DNA from: ZC4RG30 sp964417875
GTDB taxonomy: Bacteria > Pseudomonadota > Gammaproteobacteria > Steroidobacterales > Steroidobacteraceae
Length of the DNA stretch: 64,000 nt
Direction of reading: 5' to 3'
Assembly: GCA_964417875.1 (NCBI GenBank)
Contig: CAYQJU010000004.1
Coordinates: 1-64,000, forward strand
Shown one piece after another: positions 24,789-33,786 of this stretch. Within the stretch, counting starts at the first letter, position 1; each line of letters opens with the position of its first letter. The translations under genes were made by a program, and so were the position numbers. Below the pieces are notes generated by a model. It searched no databases. It saw nothing but the letters and a program-made list of their open reading frames with translations, and was not told the origin of the DNA.

Positions 24789-26852
24789 GTGACTTTGCGC
24801 AGCCTGAAGACCAAATTCGCCCTTTTCGGCGCTGCTTTCGGGCTGCTGCTGATGCTCGGGCTGTTCGCGGTGGCCGCCGTGCTGCGCGACCCCAGCATCT
24901 CCCGCTCCATTGCGATACCCATTGCGCTGACAACCATTGGCGGCGCGACGTGGCTGGCCTTTCTCGTCGGGCGACGCCTCACAGCTGCGCTGCAGCAGCT
25001 GAGCGACACCACCCATCGCATGGCCGAGGGCGACTTCACGCGGCCGGTGCCCATCATCCGCAACGATGAGCTCGGCGACCTGCAGCGCACCGTCGACCAG
25101 ATGCGCAAGAGCCTCGCCGACACCACCATCACGAAGAACTACCTCGACAATGTGCTCAACAGCATGGTCGATGCGGTGTTCGTGGTGCGGCCGGATGGCA
25201 GCATCCGCTCCACCAACCTTGCCGCGCAGCGCCTCACCGGCACGGCCACGGCCGACCTGATCGACCGGCACATCGGCTCGCTGCTGTATTCCGCCGACCA
25301 CTCCGAGAACGAGCGCGTGCAGCGCGCCGCTGAAAGCGGCGAGGCGGTGCTGCGCAATGCGTCCGGCCAGACCCTGCCGGTGTCGTTCTCCGGTTCCGAG
25401 CTCGACAGCGGCGATCCCAACTTCCAGGGCCGCATCTATGTGGCGCGCGACATCACCGACCGCAAGCGGGCCGAGCGGCGCATCCGCTACCTGGCCCGCT
25501 ATGACGCGCTGACCAAGATCCCCAACCGCATGCAGTTCCAGCACCTGCTGCAGCAGGCCATCGCCCGCGCACTGCGCGCGCGCACCGGCCTTGCGCTGCT
25601 GTACCTGGACATGGACCACTTCAAGGAAGTGAACGACACCTTCGGCCATGGCGCCGGCGACCGCGTGCTCGAGGCGCTGACCGAGCGGCTGACCGCGACG
25701 CTGCCTTCCGACACCGTGCTCGGAAGGCTGGCCGGCGACGAGTTTGCGCTGTTCATCGACGGCATCTCCGAGAACACCGCGCGCGAAGTGGCGCGGCACC
25801 TGTCGCGCGAGATCCTGAACGCCGTGTCGCAGCCGTTCTATGTGGGCGGGCAGGAGGTGTTCCTGTCGGCCAGCATCGGGGTCGCGCTGTGTCCCCGCGA
25901 TGCCGAGAACGTCATCGACCTGATCCGCAATGCCGATGCGGCCATGTACTACTCGAAGCAGAACGGCGGCAACTCCTGCGCCTTCTACTCCCCGGAGATG
26001 AACGCCGCCTCCGTCGAGCGGCTGATGCTCAAGAGCAAGCTCAAGCGCGCCATCGAGCGCGACGAGTTCGTGGTCGCCTACATGCCCAAGGTCGATGTGC
26101 AGAGCGGCCGCATCGTCGGTGCCGAGGCATTGCTGCGTTGGCGCCTGCCGGGGCATGGCGACATCCCGCCCGCGCAGTTCATCCCGCTGGCCGAGGAGAA
26201 CAACCTGATCTCCAGCATCGGCGAATGGGTGCTGAACCGCGTCTGCCTCGACTACCGCGAACTCACCAGCAGCGGCCGCGCGCCCGGCCGCATCGCGCTG
26301 AACCTGTCGCTGAAGCAGCTGCGCCAGGCCAGCTTCATCCTCGACTACCGCTCGGTGTTCGAGCGCCATGGCGTCTCCCCGGCGCACCTGGAGCTGGAGA
26401 TCACCGAGACCACGCTGATGGCGAACCCCAAGCGCACCATCGGCATGCTGAAGGAACTGGCCGCGCTGGGCGTGCACCTGTCGATCGACGATTTCGGCAC
26501 CGGCTACTCGTCGCTGTCAGCGCTGCAGCAGTTCCCGATCGGCACACTGAAGATCGACCAGTCGTTCGTGCGCGATGCCAATGTCGATCGCAACGACGCC
26601 ACCATCGTGCGCACCATCATCGAGATGGGACGCAGCCTCGGCATGGACGTGGTCGCCGAGGGCGTCGAGACCGAAGGCCAGCTGCAGTTCCTGCGCGAGG
26701 CCGGCTGCAACTTTGCGCAGGGCCGCCTGTTCGGCGATCCCTGTTCGGCCGAGGACCTGGGCGCCATGCTGTCGCGCCAGGCGGGGACCGGACGCTCGCC
26801 ATTCCCCTGCTTCACGGATGAAGCCCGCATTGCGCGCGATGGCAGCGCCTGA
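24789..26852 (+). CDS. Membrane HAMP-PAS-GGDEF-EAL protein (c-di-GMP turnover)
   Basis: A 687-residue inner-membrane signalling protein. Two N-terminal helices (about residues 9-29 and 37-58) are followed by HAMP (to ~115), PAS (~120-235), GGDEF (~245-405) and EAL (~420-675). The GGDEF signature reads AGDEF (RLAGDEFAL), a variant compatible with cyclase activity in some proteins, and metal residues in YLDMDHFKEVND are intact. The EAL domain keeps EALLRW, ELEITETT, IDDFGTGYSSL, KIDQSFV and EGVET, so phosphodiesterase activity is likely. A GTG at 24789 is taken as the start, with GAGGT upstream. A GTG about 25 bases earlier is possible. The PLD-like gene overlaps its end. Confidence 0.9.
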   Translation: MTLRSLKTKFALFGAAFGLLLMLGLFAVAAVLRDPSISRSIAIPIALTTIGGATWLAFLVGRRLTAALQQLSDTTHRMAEGDFTRPVPIIRNDELGDLQRTVDQMRKSLADTTITKNYLDNVLNSMVDAVFVVRPDGSIRSTNLAAQRLTGTATADLIDRHIGSLLYSADHSENERVQRAAESGEAVLRNASGQTLPVSFSGSELDSGDPNFQGRIYVARDITDRKRAERRIRYLARYDALTKIPNRMQFQHLLQQAIARALRARTGLALLYLDMDHFKEVNDTFGHGAGDRVLEALTERLTATLPSDTVLGRLAGDEFALFIDGISENTAREVARHLSREILNAVSQPFYVGGQEVFLSASIGVALCPRDAENVIDLIRNADAAMYYSKQNGGNSCAFYSPEMNAASVERLMLKSKLKRAIERDEFVVAYMPKVDVQSGRIVGAEALLRWRLPGHGDIPPAQFIPLAEENNLISSIGEWVLNRVCLDYRELTSSGRAPGRIALNLSLKQLRQASFILDYRSVFERHGVSPAHLELEITETTLMANPKRTIGMLKELAALGVHLSIDDFGTGYSSLSALQQFPIGTLKIDQSFVRDANVDRNDATIVRTIIEMGRSLGMDVVAEGVETEGQLQFLREAGCNFAQGRLFGDPCSAEDLGAMLSRQAGTGRSPFPCFTDEARIARDGSA

Positions 26853-28458
26853 AGCGCGCGACACCGCCTTTCCTGCCCTGACCCCGCCCCGCCCCGCACG
26901 CCGCCGCTGGCGCCGCGGGCTGCTGGCGGTGTGCCTCGTGGTGATCGGCGTGGGCGGCTGGCATGTGTACAAGCCATTGCCGCCCGGCGTTGCGGTGCTC
27001 GGCATGGCGGTTGCCACACCCGACAGCGCGGTGCGGTTCCTCGCCGACATCGCCGCGCAGGATGGTGCCGGTGGCATGGTGCGCGAGCATCCCATCCACG
27101 AGGCCACGCTCGACCTGGTGCGCAACGCACAGGACTTCCTCGTGCTCGACTACTTCCTGTTCAACGACCAGGGCGGTCCGGCCGGTGCCCTGTCCTATGG
27201 CGAGGGGCTGGCACCGGTGTCCGGCAGCCTCATCGCCGCCTTGCGCGAACTGAAGCAGGCGCGGCCCGAACTGCCGGTGCTGGTCATCACCGATCCCATC
27301 AATGACTACTACCGCGGCACGGCGCCACCGCGTCTGGCAGCACTGCGCGAGCTGGGCGTCGATGTGGTGGTGACGCGGCTGTCGGTGCTGCGCGATTCCA
27401 ATCCCCTGTACAGCGCGGTGTGGCGCACGTTTGCCGGATGGTGGATGCCGACGCGCGGCGAAGGCTGGCTGCCGAACCTGCTCGATGGCGATGGACCGGA
27501 CCTCAGGCTTGGGGCGCTGCTGAGGCTGCCCAACTTCAAGGCCAATCATCGCAAGCTGCTGCTGACTGGCGATGGCGCCGGTTCGCTGGTCGGTCTGGTG
27601 GCGTCGGCGAATCCGCATGACGCCAGCAGTGCACATTCGAACGTCGCGCTACGCGTGCAGGGCGAGGCATTGCGGCCGCTGCTGGCCAGCGAGCTGGATG
27701 TGGCGCGGTTCTCGGGATGGGCAGGCGGGCCGCTGGAAGCATTTCGCACGGCTGCGTCGCAGGCGGTCATGCCGGAGACGCCAATGCAGGAGGCGGGCCA
27801 TCCCGTGGCGAACATGGCCGGTGTCACCCGACGGGGCGAGAGCGACGATGAAGCCAGGCAGTCGATGCTGCGCGTGGCGGTCCTGACCGAAGGCGCGATC
27901 CGCGACACACTTCTAAAACATTTCAATGCCGCGCGCGCCGGCGACGCCATCGACATTGCGCAGTTCTACCTCGCCGAGCGCCAGGTCATCGCCGCATTGC
28001 TGCGCGCGGCGCAGCGCGGCGTCACGGTGCGCGTGCTGCTCGATCCGAACCGCGATGCCTTCGGCTTCGAGAAGTCCGGTGTGCCGAACCGGCCGGTGGG
28101 CAATGCATTGCGGCAACGGGGCGACGGACGCATCGCGCTGCGCTGGTACCGCACCAGCGGCGAGCAGTTCCATGCCAAATATGCCGCCGTACGCGACGCG
28201 GGAAAGATCTGGTTCACGCTGGGCTCGGCGAACTTCACCCGCCGCAACATCGGCAACTTCAACCTCGAGGCGAATGTCGGCGTCGAAGCCCCGCTGTCGA
28301 GCCGGACGGCCGGCGACGTTACGGCATGGTTCGAGAAGCTCTGGAGCAATGCAGGCGGCGTGCCCTACACCGATCCGCACGACACCTGGGCCGAGGACAG
28401 CCGGCTGCGTGCCTGGCAATGGCGACTGATGGAGGCCACCGGGCTGTCGACGTTCTAG
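26818..28458 (+). CDS. Phospholipase D-like protein, membrane-anchored
   Basis: A 546-residue PLD-superfamily protein with one N-terminal membrane helix (about residues 36-54), probably facing the periplasm. The two HxK half-sites are NHRKLLLTGD...ASANPHD (about 242-268) and FHAKYAAVRD...GSANFTRRN (about 450-478). In both, the Asp lies one position later than in the canonical HxKxxxxD, while the GS/AS-x-N element is kept. This type resembles cardiolipin-synthase-like or bactofilin-neighbour PLDs, and the substrate is unknown. ATG 26818 overlaps the GGDEF-EAL stop by 35 bp. ATG 26839 is an alternative. The stop shares a CTAG with the convergent lipoprotein gene. Confidence 0.85.
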   Translation: MKPALRAMAAPEARDTAFPALTPPRPARRRWRRGLLAVCLVVIGVGGWHVYKPLPPGVAVLGMAVATPDSAVRFLADIAAQDGAGGMVREHPIHEATLDLVRNAQDFLVLDYFLFNDQGGPAGALSYGEGLAPVSGSLIAALRELKQARPELPVLVITDPINDYYRGTAPPRLAALRELGVDVVVTRLSVLRDSNPLYSAVWRTFAGWWMPTRGEGWLPNLLDGDGPDLRLGALLRLPNFKANHRKLLLTGDGAGSLVGLVASANPHDASSAHSNVALRVQGEALRPLLASELDVARFSGWAGGPLEAFRTAASQAVMPETPMQEAGHPVANMAGVTRRGESDDEARQSMLRVAVLTEGAIRDTLLKHFNAARAGDAIDIAQFYLAERQVIAALLRAAQRGVTVRVLLDPNRDAFGFEKSGVPNRPVGNALRQRGDGRIALRWYRTSGEQFHAKYAAVRDAGKIWFTLGSANFTRRNIGNFNLEANVGVEAPLSSRTAGDVTAWFEKLWSNAGGVPYTDPHDTWAEDSRLRAWQWRLMEATGLSTF

Positions 28459-29171
28459 CGGCGACCGGCAGCTGCCGTGCCGCCCGACGTCTGGTCTGCG
28501 GTCGCTGCCCTGGACGGACCCGCGGCCGACGCTGCCGTAATCGCCCGCTCGCGCACCTCGACCAGCGCACGCCGGCTGGCATTCTCGAACGCGGCCACGA
28601 TGGCCGACATGCGGTTGCCGCCGGCCGGCTCACGGACGTCTGCATCACAGCGGCCCAGCACCTGTCGCGGCGTTCTCGCCACCAGCAGGCACTCGAAGGC
28701 GACATGCACTTCCGGCGCACTGTCCTCCTGGTCATACACGGCCTCGAAATGCCGCGCCGTGAGCAGCAGTTCATAGTCTGCCGGCCCCGCCCCGCGACCC
28801 TCGCCGGTCACCGTCGCGAATGCGCCCTGCATCGACTGCACCGCGAAGGCACCCAGCATGTGCGGCAGCGTGCCGCTCCAGCGGCTGCCCGCGTAGTAAT
28901 CCAGCTCGTTGTCCGCGCGCTTCAGTGCAATGCGCGCGGTGTCCAGCCCGGGCTGCACAGCGGGGCGCGAGATCATCAGCAGTCCCTGCGCGGATGGTGC
29001 CGCAGGCGCCGCGGCGGCCGGGTTCAGCACATAGATGCGTTCGGGTTCATCACCGTTGCGCAGGCCAACGCAGCCGGCAAGCACCAGGGTCGCCAGCGCT
29101 GCGATGGCACCACGTAAGATTGCCGGACGTGCCCGCGTCGCAGACCTCCCGGCAGGCATGACTGCACTCAT
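28455..29171 (-). CDS. ABC-type transport auxiliary lipoprotein (PqiC/ABC_trans_aux type)
   Basis: A 238-residue outer-membrane-type lipoprotein with signal and lipobox LAGC (Cys about residue 34), followed by the ABC_trans_aux pattern: IYVLNPAA, LLMISRPAVQPGLDTARIAL, NELDYYAGSRWSGTLPHML and a C-terminal helical part. In PqiABC- and Mla-type systems such lipoproteins form the outer-membrane end of a lipid conduit. Its ATG overlaps the MCE-gene stop by 4 bp and it is the last gene of the run. The C-terminal ~30 residues are Ala/Ser/Gly-rich and poorly conserved. Confidence 0.87.
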   Translation of the reverse strand: MSAVMPAGRSATRARPAILRGAIAALATLVLAGCVGLRNGDEPERIYVLNPAAAAPAAPSAQGLLMISRPAVQPGLDTARIALKRADNELDYYAGSRWSGTLPHMLGAFAVQSMQGAFATVTGEGRGAGPADYELLLTARHFEAVYDQEDSAPEVHVAFECLLVARTPRQVLGRCDADVREPAGGNRMSAIVAAFENASRRALVEVRERAITAASAAGPSRAATADQTSGGTAAAGRR

Positions 29172-30106
29172 CGGGGCACCTCCACGCCACGGGTCGGCGT
29201 GCGATAGATCAACTGCGAGGGATTTTCCTCGAGGCTGCGCGCCAGTTCGCGCAGGGCGTCGGCGGCATCCTCGGCGGATTCGAGCGTGCGGGTCAGCTGC
29301 GGCAGTCCCTGCTGCGTGAACGAGGCGATGCCGGCGCGATTGTCCTCGATCAGGCCATTGATGCCCTGGGTAGCTGTCTCGAGGTGTTCTGCGGTGCGGT
29401 GCAGGCGCTCGGCCAGCTGGTTCACGTGCTCGCCGATCTCGCCGGTGGTGGTGCCCAGGCTCTGCGCCAGCCGGCGCGCTTCCTGCGTGGCGCCGCTGAT
29501 GTCATCGAGGAGCGAGTCGATGCGTTGCATGGTGGCGGGCAGGCCCGCGGTGGCCGCGTGCATGTTCTGCACCATTGCAGAGATCGCATCGGCGTTTTCG
29601 GAAGACAGGATCTGCTGCGCGCTTTCGAGCACCTCGGCAATGTTGCCGGCCAGCTGGGGCAGCTCGCCCAGGAATGCGTCCAGTCCGGAGCGCATCGAGT
29701 TGATCACCGGATAGCGCTCGCCGGGCACCGGCGGCAGCAGGTCGCGCGTATCGGTCAGCTGCCGCAGGTCGATGTACAGAAGGCCCGTGGCGAAGCTGAG
29801 CATCGAAAGGTTCGCCGCGGTGGTCTCGGTGACGGGTGCGGATTCATCGATGTCGGCGAGGATCTGCACCCGCTCGGGCGTGCGCGGATCAAGGCGGATG
29901 CGCCGCACCTTGCCCACCTCGACGCCCAGATACCGCACCGAACTGCCGACCGAAAGTCCGGTCACCGAGCCGGGGAAATAGATCTCGTAGCGCTCGTAGC
30001 TGTTGCGGTCGCGCCCTTCCGAATACCAGTAGACGAACCCAGCGGCGAGGCCGATGACCAGCAGCACGAACGCCCCGACCGCCGCATAGTTGGCCTTACG
30101 TTCCAT
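29168..30106 (-). CDS. MCE-domain substrate-binding protein (MlaD-like)
   Basis: A 312-residue periplasmic protein held by one N-terminal helix (about residues 9-29). A single MCE domain spans about 38-120 (YEIYFPGSVTGLSVGSSVRYLGVEVGKV), and a long helical region with coiled-coil propensity follows to the C-terminus. Longer than E. coli MlaD (183 aa), it resembles MCE proteins whose helices extend across the periplasm. MCE rings bind and channel phospholipids. Its start overlaps the ATPase gene by 11 bp and its stop overlaps the lipoprotein start by 4 bp. AGGA precedes the ATG. Confidence 0.92.
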   Translation of the reverse strand: MERKANYAAVGAFVLLVIGLAAGFVYWYSEGRDRNSYERYEIYFPGSVTGLSVGSSVRYLGVEVGKVRRIRLDPRTPERVQILADIDESAPVTETTAANLSMLSFATGLLYIDLRQLTDTRDLLPPVPGERYPVINSMRSGLDAFLGELPQLAGNIAEVLESAQQILSSENADAISAMVQNMHAATAGLPATMQRIDSLLDDISGATQEARRLAQSLGTTTGEIGEHVNQLAERLHRTAEHLETATQGINGLIEDNRAGIASFTQQGLPQLTRTLESAEDAADALRELARSLEENPSQLIYRTPTRGVEVPR

Positions 30107-30905
30107 GCGAGGGTTCCTGCTGCGCGAAGCGGGCCGCGCGTGTGCCGCGGAAATACGCCTGGATCCAGGGATGCGAATGCTCGACGATGCGCTCGCGCGA
30201 ATCCTGCACCAGCTTGCGGTCGACGATCACGCCGACGCGCTGGCAGATGCGGAAGATCGTGTCGAGGTCATGCGTGATCATCACCACCGTCAGTTGCAGC
30301 TCCTGCTGCAGGTAGGCTATCAAATCGTCAAACGCCGCGGCACTGATCGGGTCCAGTCCCGATGTCGGCTCATCCAGGAACAATAACTGCGGATCCAGCG
30401 CCAGTGCGCGCGCCAGTGCGGCACGCTTGATCATTCCGCCTGAAAGTTGTGCCGGATACTTGTGCAAGGCGTCTTCCGGCAGTCCTACAAGGCGCAGTTT
30501 GAGCAGCGCCAGTTCATCCATCGCCGCGGTGCTCAGCCGCAGGTGCTCCACCATCGGCAGCTGGATGTTCTCGCGCACGGTCAGCGCCGAGAACAGCGCG
30601 CCGTGCTGGAAGGTGACGCCATAGCGCGCCTTCGCGCGGACCAGCTCCCGCCCGGACAGCGTGGTGATGTCCACGCCCTCCAGCAGCACGCTGCCCTCCT
30701 GCGGACGGTGCAGACCGAGGATGGTCCGCAGCAGCACCGACTTGCCGCTGCCGGAGCTGCCCAGCATGCCGAACACCTCACCGCGACGAACCTGCATGTC
30801 GAGGTGGTCGTGCACCACCTGGCGACCGAAGCGGTTCACCACGCCGCGCACCTCGACCACGATGTCCGGGTCGCCCGCTGCCTGCGCCTGTGCTTCGGCG
30901 GCCAT
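30096..30905 (-). CDS. ABC transporter ATP-binding protein (MlaF-like)
   Basis: A 269-residue ATPase of the MlaF type, driving MCE-linked lipid transport. Walker A is GSSGSGKS, the Q-loop is VTFQHGALF (the Mla-characteristic GALF), the signature is LSGGM, Walker B is LLFLDEPTSGLD and the switch His is in ITHDLDT. The ATG at 30905 shares one base with the stop of the permease gene (TGATG), implying coupling. The larger open frame upstream is an antisense or alternative-frame artefact inside the permease. Confidence 0.94.
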   Translation of the reverse strand: MAAEAQAQAAGDPDIVVEVRGVVNRFGRQVVHDHLDMQVRRGEVFGMLGSSGSGKSVLLRTILGLHRPQEGSVLLEGVDITTLSGRELVRAKARYGVTFQHGALFSALTVRENIQLPMVEHLRLSTAAMDELALLKLRLVGLPEDALHKYPAQLSGGMIKRAALARALALDPQLLFLDEPTSGLDPISAAAFDDLIAYLQQELQLTVVMITHDLDTIFRICQRVGVIVDRKLVQDSRERIVEHSHPWIQAYFRGTRAARFAQQEPSHGT

Positions 30906-32026
30906 CAGAAATCGATCTCCAGGAACAGCACCGCGAACAGCGCATCGGCCAGCAGCACCAGGAAGATGGCCTGCACCACCGCCACGGTGGTCAGGCGACC
31001 CAGCTCGCGCGCCGAGCCGCGCACCTGGAAGCCGCGATAGGTTCCCGCCAGCGCAATCAGGATGGCAAACACCGGCGCCTTGACCAGGCCGGCCCAGAAC
31101 GTGGTTGGACCGATGGCCTCGTTGGCGCGCGCGATGAACTGCGCCAGCGGCATGTCGAGCAGCCAGATGCACAGCAGCGCGCCACCGCCGATGCCGACCA
31201 GGTCAGCCACCACCGTCAGCAGCGGCAGCGCAATCATCATGCCGAGGATGCGCGGCAGCACCAGCGTCTCGACGGCGTCGACGCCGGTGGCATCCAGCGC
31301 ATCCACCTCCTCGTTCAGGCGCATCGAACCGATCTCGGCCGCAAATGCGCTGCCGGTGCGGCCCGCCACGATGATGGCCGTCAGCAGCACGCCCAGCTCG
31401 CGCAGCACGCCGACGGTGATCAGGTCCACCACATAGATGTCGGCGCCATAGTTGCGCAGCTGGCTGGCCGCCATGTAGGCAATGATCACGCTGATCAGGA
31501 ACGCGATCAGCGACACCACCGGGATGGCGGTGATGCCGGTGTCATACACATGGCGCGTCACCGAGGTGGGGCGCAGCGAACGCCAGTGCACCAGCGCGCG
31601 CAGCATCACCACGGTGGCATGGCCGACGAAGGCCAGGCCCTTGCGCATATCCTCCAGCCGCTCCACCGCCGTGCGACCCAGCCGTTCGACGATGCTGAAG
31701 TTCACCTCGCCGCGCAGCGCCGCCGGCTTGTCCCTGGCTTCGGCATGCAGCGCGCGGCGCACCAGCAGCAGCAGCGAGGGCTCATCGCCGGTGAACGTCA
31801 CCGCCACGCCCCGGCCGGCGAGCACGCGGGTCAGGTCATCGAGCACCCATGCGCCGGCCACGTCCATGCGTTCGGCACTGCCGGCATCGATGCGGGCCTC
31901 GTCGATGCCGTCGAGGTCGAGGCCCGCAATCTCCCTGCGGATGGAATCGAGGGCCTGCGCGCGCCATTCGCCGCGCAGGGCCAGTTCGAGCGTGTTTGCG
32001 TTGCGCCGGCTTTCGATGAAAGCCAT
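30905..32026 (-). CDS. MlaE-family ABC permease fused to N-terminal STAS domain
   Basis: A 373-residue permease. Residues ~1-110 form a STAS-like domain (LELALRGEWRAQALDSIRRE...AGAWVLDDL), which in E. coli is the separate MlaB subunit. Residues ~120-373 are the MlaE permease with 5-6 helices and the conserved GVLRELGVLLTAIIVAGRTGSAFAAEIG segment. The ATG at 32026 is preferred over 32032 because AAGG then sits 6 nt upstream. Either start is only 3-9 nt after the stop of the ABC-2 permease, so the Mla module is continuous with the regulator-ABC genes upstream. Confidence 0.93.
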   Translation of the reverse strand: MAFIESRRNANTLELALRGEWRAQALDSIRREIAGLDLDGIDEARIDAGSAERMDVAGAWVLDDLTRVLAGRGVAVTFTGDEPSLLLLVRRALHAEARDKPAALRGEVNFSIVERLGRTAVERLEDMRKGLAFVGHATVVMLRALVHWRSLRPTSVTRHVYDTGITAIPVVSLIAFLISVIIAYMAASQLRNYGADIYVVDLITVGVLRELGVLLTAIIVAGRTGSAFAAEIGSMRLNEEVDALDATGVDAVETLVLPRILGMMIALPLLTVVADLVGIGGGALLCIWLLDMPLAQFIARANEAIGPTTFWAGLVKAPVFAILIALAGTYRGFQVRGSARELGRLTTVAVVQAIFLVLLADALFAVLFLEIDF

Positions 32027-32035
32027 CCCCATCCT

Positions 32036-32932
32036 TCAGGTGTCGTCGCGATACCTCCGCAGACGAACCACGATGTACACCATTACGGCGGCGGCGGCGA
32101 GTCCCAGCCAGAGCGCTGGACTGAAGTAAAGCGCCGACCAGTCCGGTGATCCCAGTCCTACAATGAGGCCCCGCGGATCGTGGTTCCAGGCGAAGTCAGG
32201 CTGCAGCCAGGGCATCAGCCGTCCGCCGACGAAGGCGCTGACATGCCGCGTGTCGAACATCATCCACTCGACCACGATCACCGCGATGACCGGCACCACC
32301 GCATGCATCAGCGGCAGGCGCCTGGCCAGCACCGAGGCCAGCATCAGCCAGGCCGCGACGGGCGCATACCACAGGGCGCAATAGAACCACGTCACTGCGA
32401 CATGACCCAGCGTGCGCCAGCCTGCCGTGACCGAAGACATTTCCAGGAAGGAACGCACGGCCTCGGACCGCACTGCGGTGGCCGCCAGCATCAGCGGCTG
32501 CGCGATCAGGCACAGCGGCAGAACCATCACGGGCACCAGCAGCAGGGCGACCAGCAGCTTGGCGAGCACCGTCGGGGCATCGGCCACCGGCAGCGACTTC
32601 CAGAACAGGATGCTGCGGTCCTTGCGCTCGGCATACAGGCAGTCGAGCAGGTAAGAGATGATGGCGATGCAGGCGATGCCGCCGACCATGATGGCCACGC
32701 CGAGCATGACCATATGACCGAACAGCCCGGGGATGGCCTCCAGCAGGGCGCGCGACTCGGGCGTCGAGGCGTCGAGGTTCTGCCCGAACGGCCCGTATCC
32801 GACATTGCGGGCGCCAAGCAGGGGCAGCACCACCATCACCGCGGCGACGATGGCCGGCGCAAGCCACAGTGACCTGTGTTCCCACAGCTCGCGGCGCGCA
32901 AGCAATGCATACCGGTGCGTGAAGATGTTCAT
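32036..32932 (-). CDS. ABC-2 type transporter permease
   Basis: A 298-residue integral membrane protein with six hydrophobic segments (about residues 18-38, 68-95, 120-145, 165-195, 205-225, 270-290). The start MNIFTHRYALLARRELWEHRSLW is typical of ABC-2 permeases. The cytoplasmic motif LYAERKDRSILFWKSLPV is characteristic of the subfamily paired with YtrB-like ATPases. Its ATG overlaps the ATPase stop (ATGA). It is predicted to export or flip an unknown substrate, and related Ytr systems respond to cell-wall-active peptides. The much longer open frame upstream lies over the ATPase gene in another frame and is rejected. Confidence 0.88.
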   Translation of the reverse strand: MNIFTHRYALLARRELWEHRSLWLAPAIVAAVMVVLPLLGARNVGYGPFGQNLDASTPESRALLEAIPGLFGHMVMLGVAIMVGGIACIAIISYLLDCLYAERKDRSILFWKSLPVADAPTVLAKLLVALLLVPVMVLPLCLIAQPLMLAATAVRSEAVRSFLEMSSVTAGWRTLGHVAVTWFYCALWYAPVAAWLMLASVLARRLPLMHAVVPVIAVIVVEWMMFDTRHVSAFVGGRLMPWLQPDFAWNHDPRGLIVGLGSPDWSALYFSPALWLGLAAAAVMVYIVVRLRRYRDDT

Positions 32933-33786
32933 GCAGCCTCCTGCTGGATGCGGGCCACAAACAGGTCGGCAACACTGGGCGTGCCCACCTCGCCCAGCCG
33001 GGCCAGTTCCTCGCGCGAGGCGTTCTCGTAGAACAACGCGGTGCGCCCGAACAGCGTGCGTTCGCTGAAGGGACGCAGCGCGCGCGCCGCCTCGAGCCGG
33101 TCCGCCGGCACCACCAGCTGCGTGAAACGCGCGGCCAGGTCCTCGGTGGGGGTGTCGAGCACGATGTGTCCGTTCTCGATGAAGATCACGTCGGTGAGCA
33201 GGTGCTCGATCTCCTCCACCTGGTGGGTGGTCACGAGGATGGTGCGCGCCTCGTCCATGTAGTCGTTCACCAGCGTGTCGTAGAAGCGCCGCCGCACCAG
33301 CAGGTCGAGGCCCAGCGTAGGCTCGTCGAGAACCAGCAGCCGCGCGCGGATGGCCAGCACCAGCGCCAGGTGCAGCTGCGTGACCATGCCCTTGGAAAGC
33401 TCCTTGACCTTGTGCGTGAGCTTCACGTCGGTGGCCGCGAGGAAGGCTTCGGCCCGCTCCCGGTCGAAGGCCGGATGCACGCCCTGCACATAGTCGAGGG
33501 CATCCCTCACCTTCAACCATTTCGGCAGCACCGCCACATCGGCAATGAAGGACACCTCGCGCATCAGCGCGTCCCGCTGACGGGACGGGTCCATGCCCAG
33601 CACGCGCAGCTCGCCTTCATGGGGCGTCAGTCCCAGCAGCGACTTGATCACCGTGGTCTTGCCGGCACCATTGCGCCCGATCAGCCCGACGATGCGCCCG
33701 GCTCCGACGGTGAAGTTGACGCCCGCCACGGCCTGCTTGCCGCGGTAGCGCTTGGAGAGGCCGCGGGCCTCGATGATTGGGTTCAT
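32929..33786 (-). CDS. ABC transporter ATP-binding protein (YtrB-like)
   Basis: A 285-residue ATPase. Walker A is GRNGAGKTT, Walker B is LLVLDEPTLGLD and the switch is VTTHQVEEIE. The signature reads ELSKGMVTQL instead of LSGGQ, as in the GntR-linked YtrB subfamily. The last ~70 residues are a C-terminal extension (ARFTQLVVPADRLEAAR onward). Its ATG overlaps the regulator stop by 4 bp and its stop overlaps the permease start by 4 bp. Together with the permease it forms a complete ABC exporter under the GntR protein encoded immediately upstream. Confidence 0.92.
   Translation of the reverse strand: MNPIIEARGLSKRYRGKQAVAGVNFTVGAGRIVGLIGRNGAGKTTVIKSLLGLTPHEGELRVLGMDPSRQRDALMREVSFIADVAVLPKWLKVRDALDYVQGVHPAFDRERAEAFLAATDVKLTHKVKELSKGMVTQLHLALVLAIRARLLVLDEPTLGLDLLVRRRFYDTLVNDYMDEARTILVTTHQVEEIEHLLTDVIFIENGHIVLDTPTEDLAARFTQLVVPADRLEAARALRPFSERTLFGRTALFYENASREELARLGEVGTPSVADLFVARIQQEAA

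Noticed and set aside
33000..33520. Long upstream extension of the ABC-2 permease frame
   Set aside because: It lies over the ATPase gene in another frame. The permease start at 32932 overlaps the ATPase stop in the usual ATGA manner.
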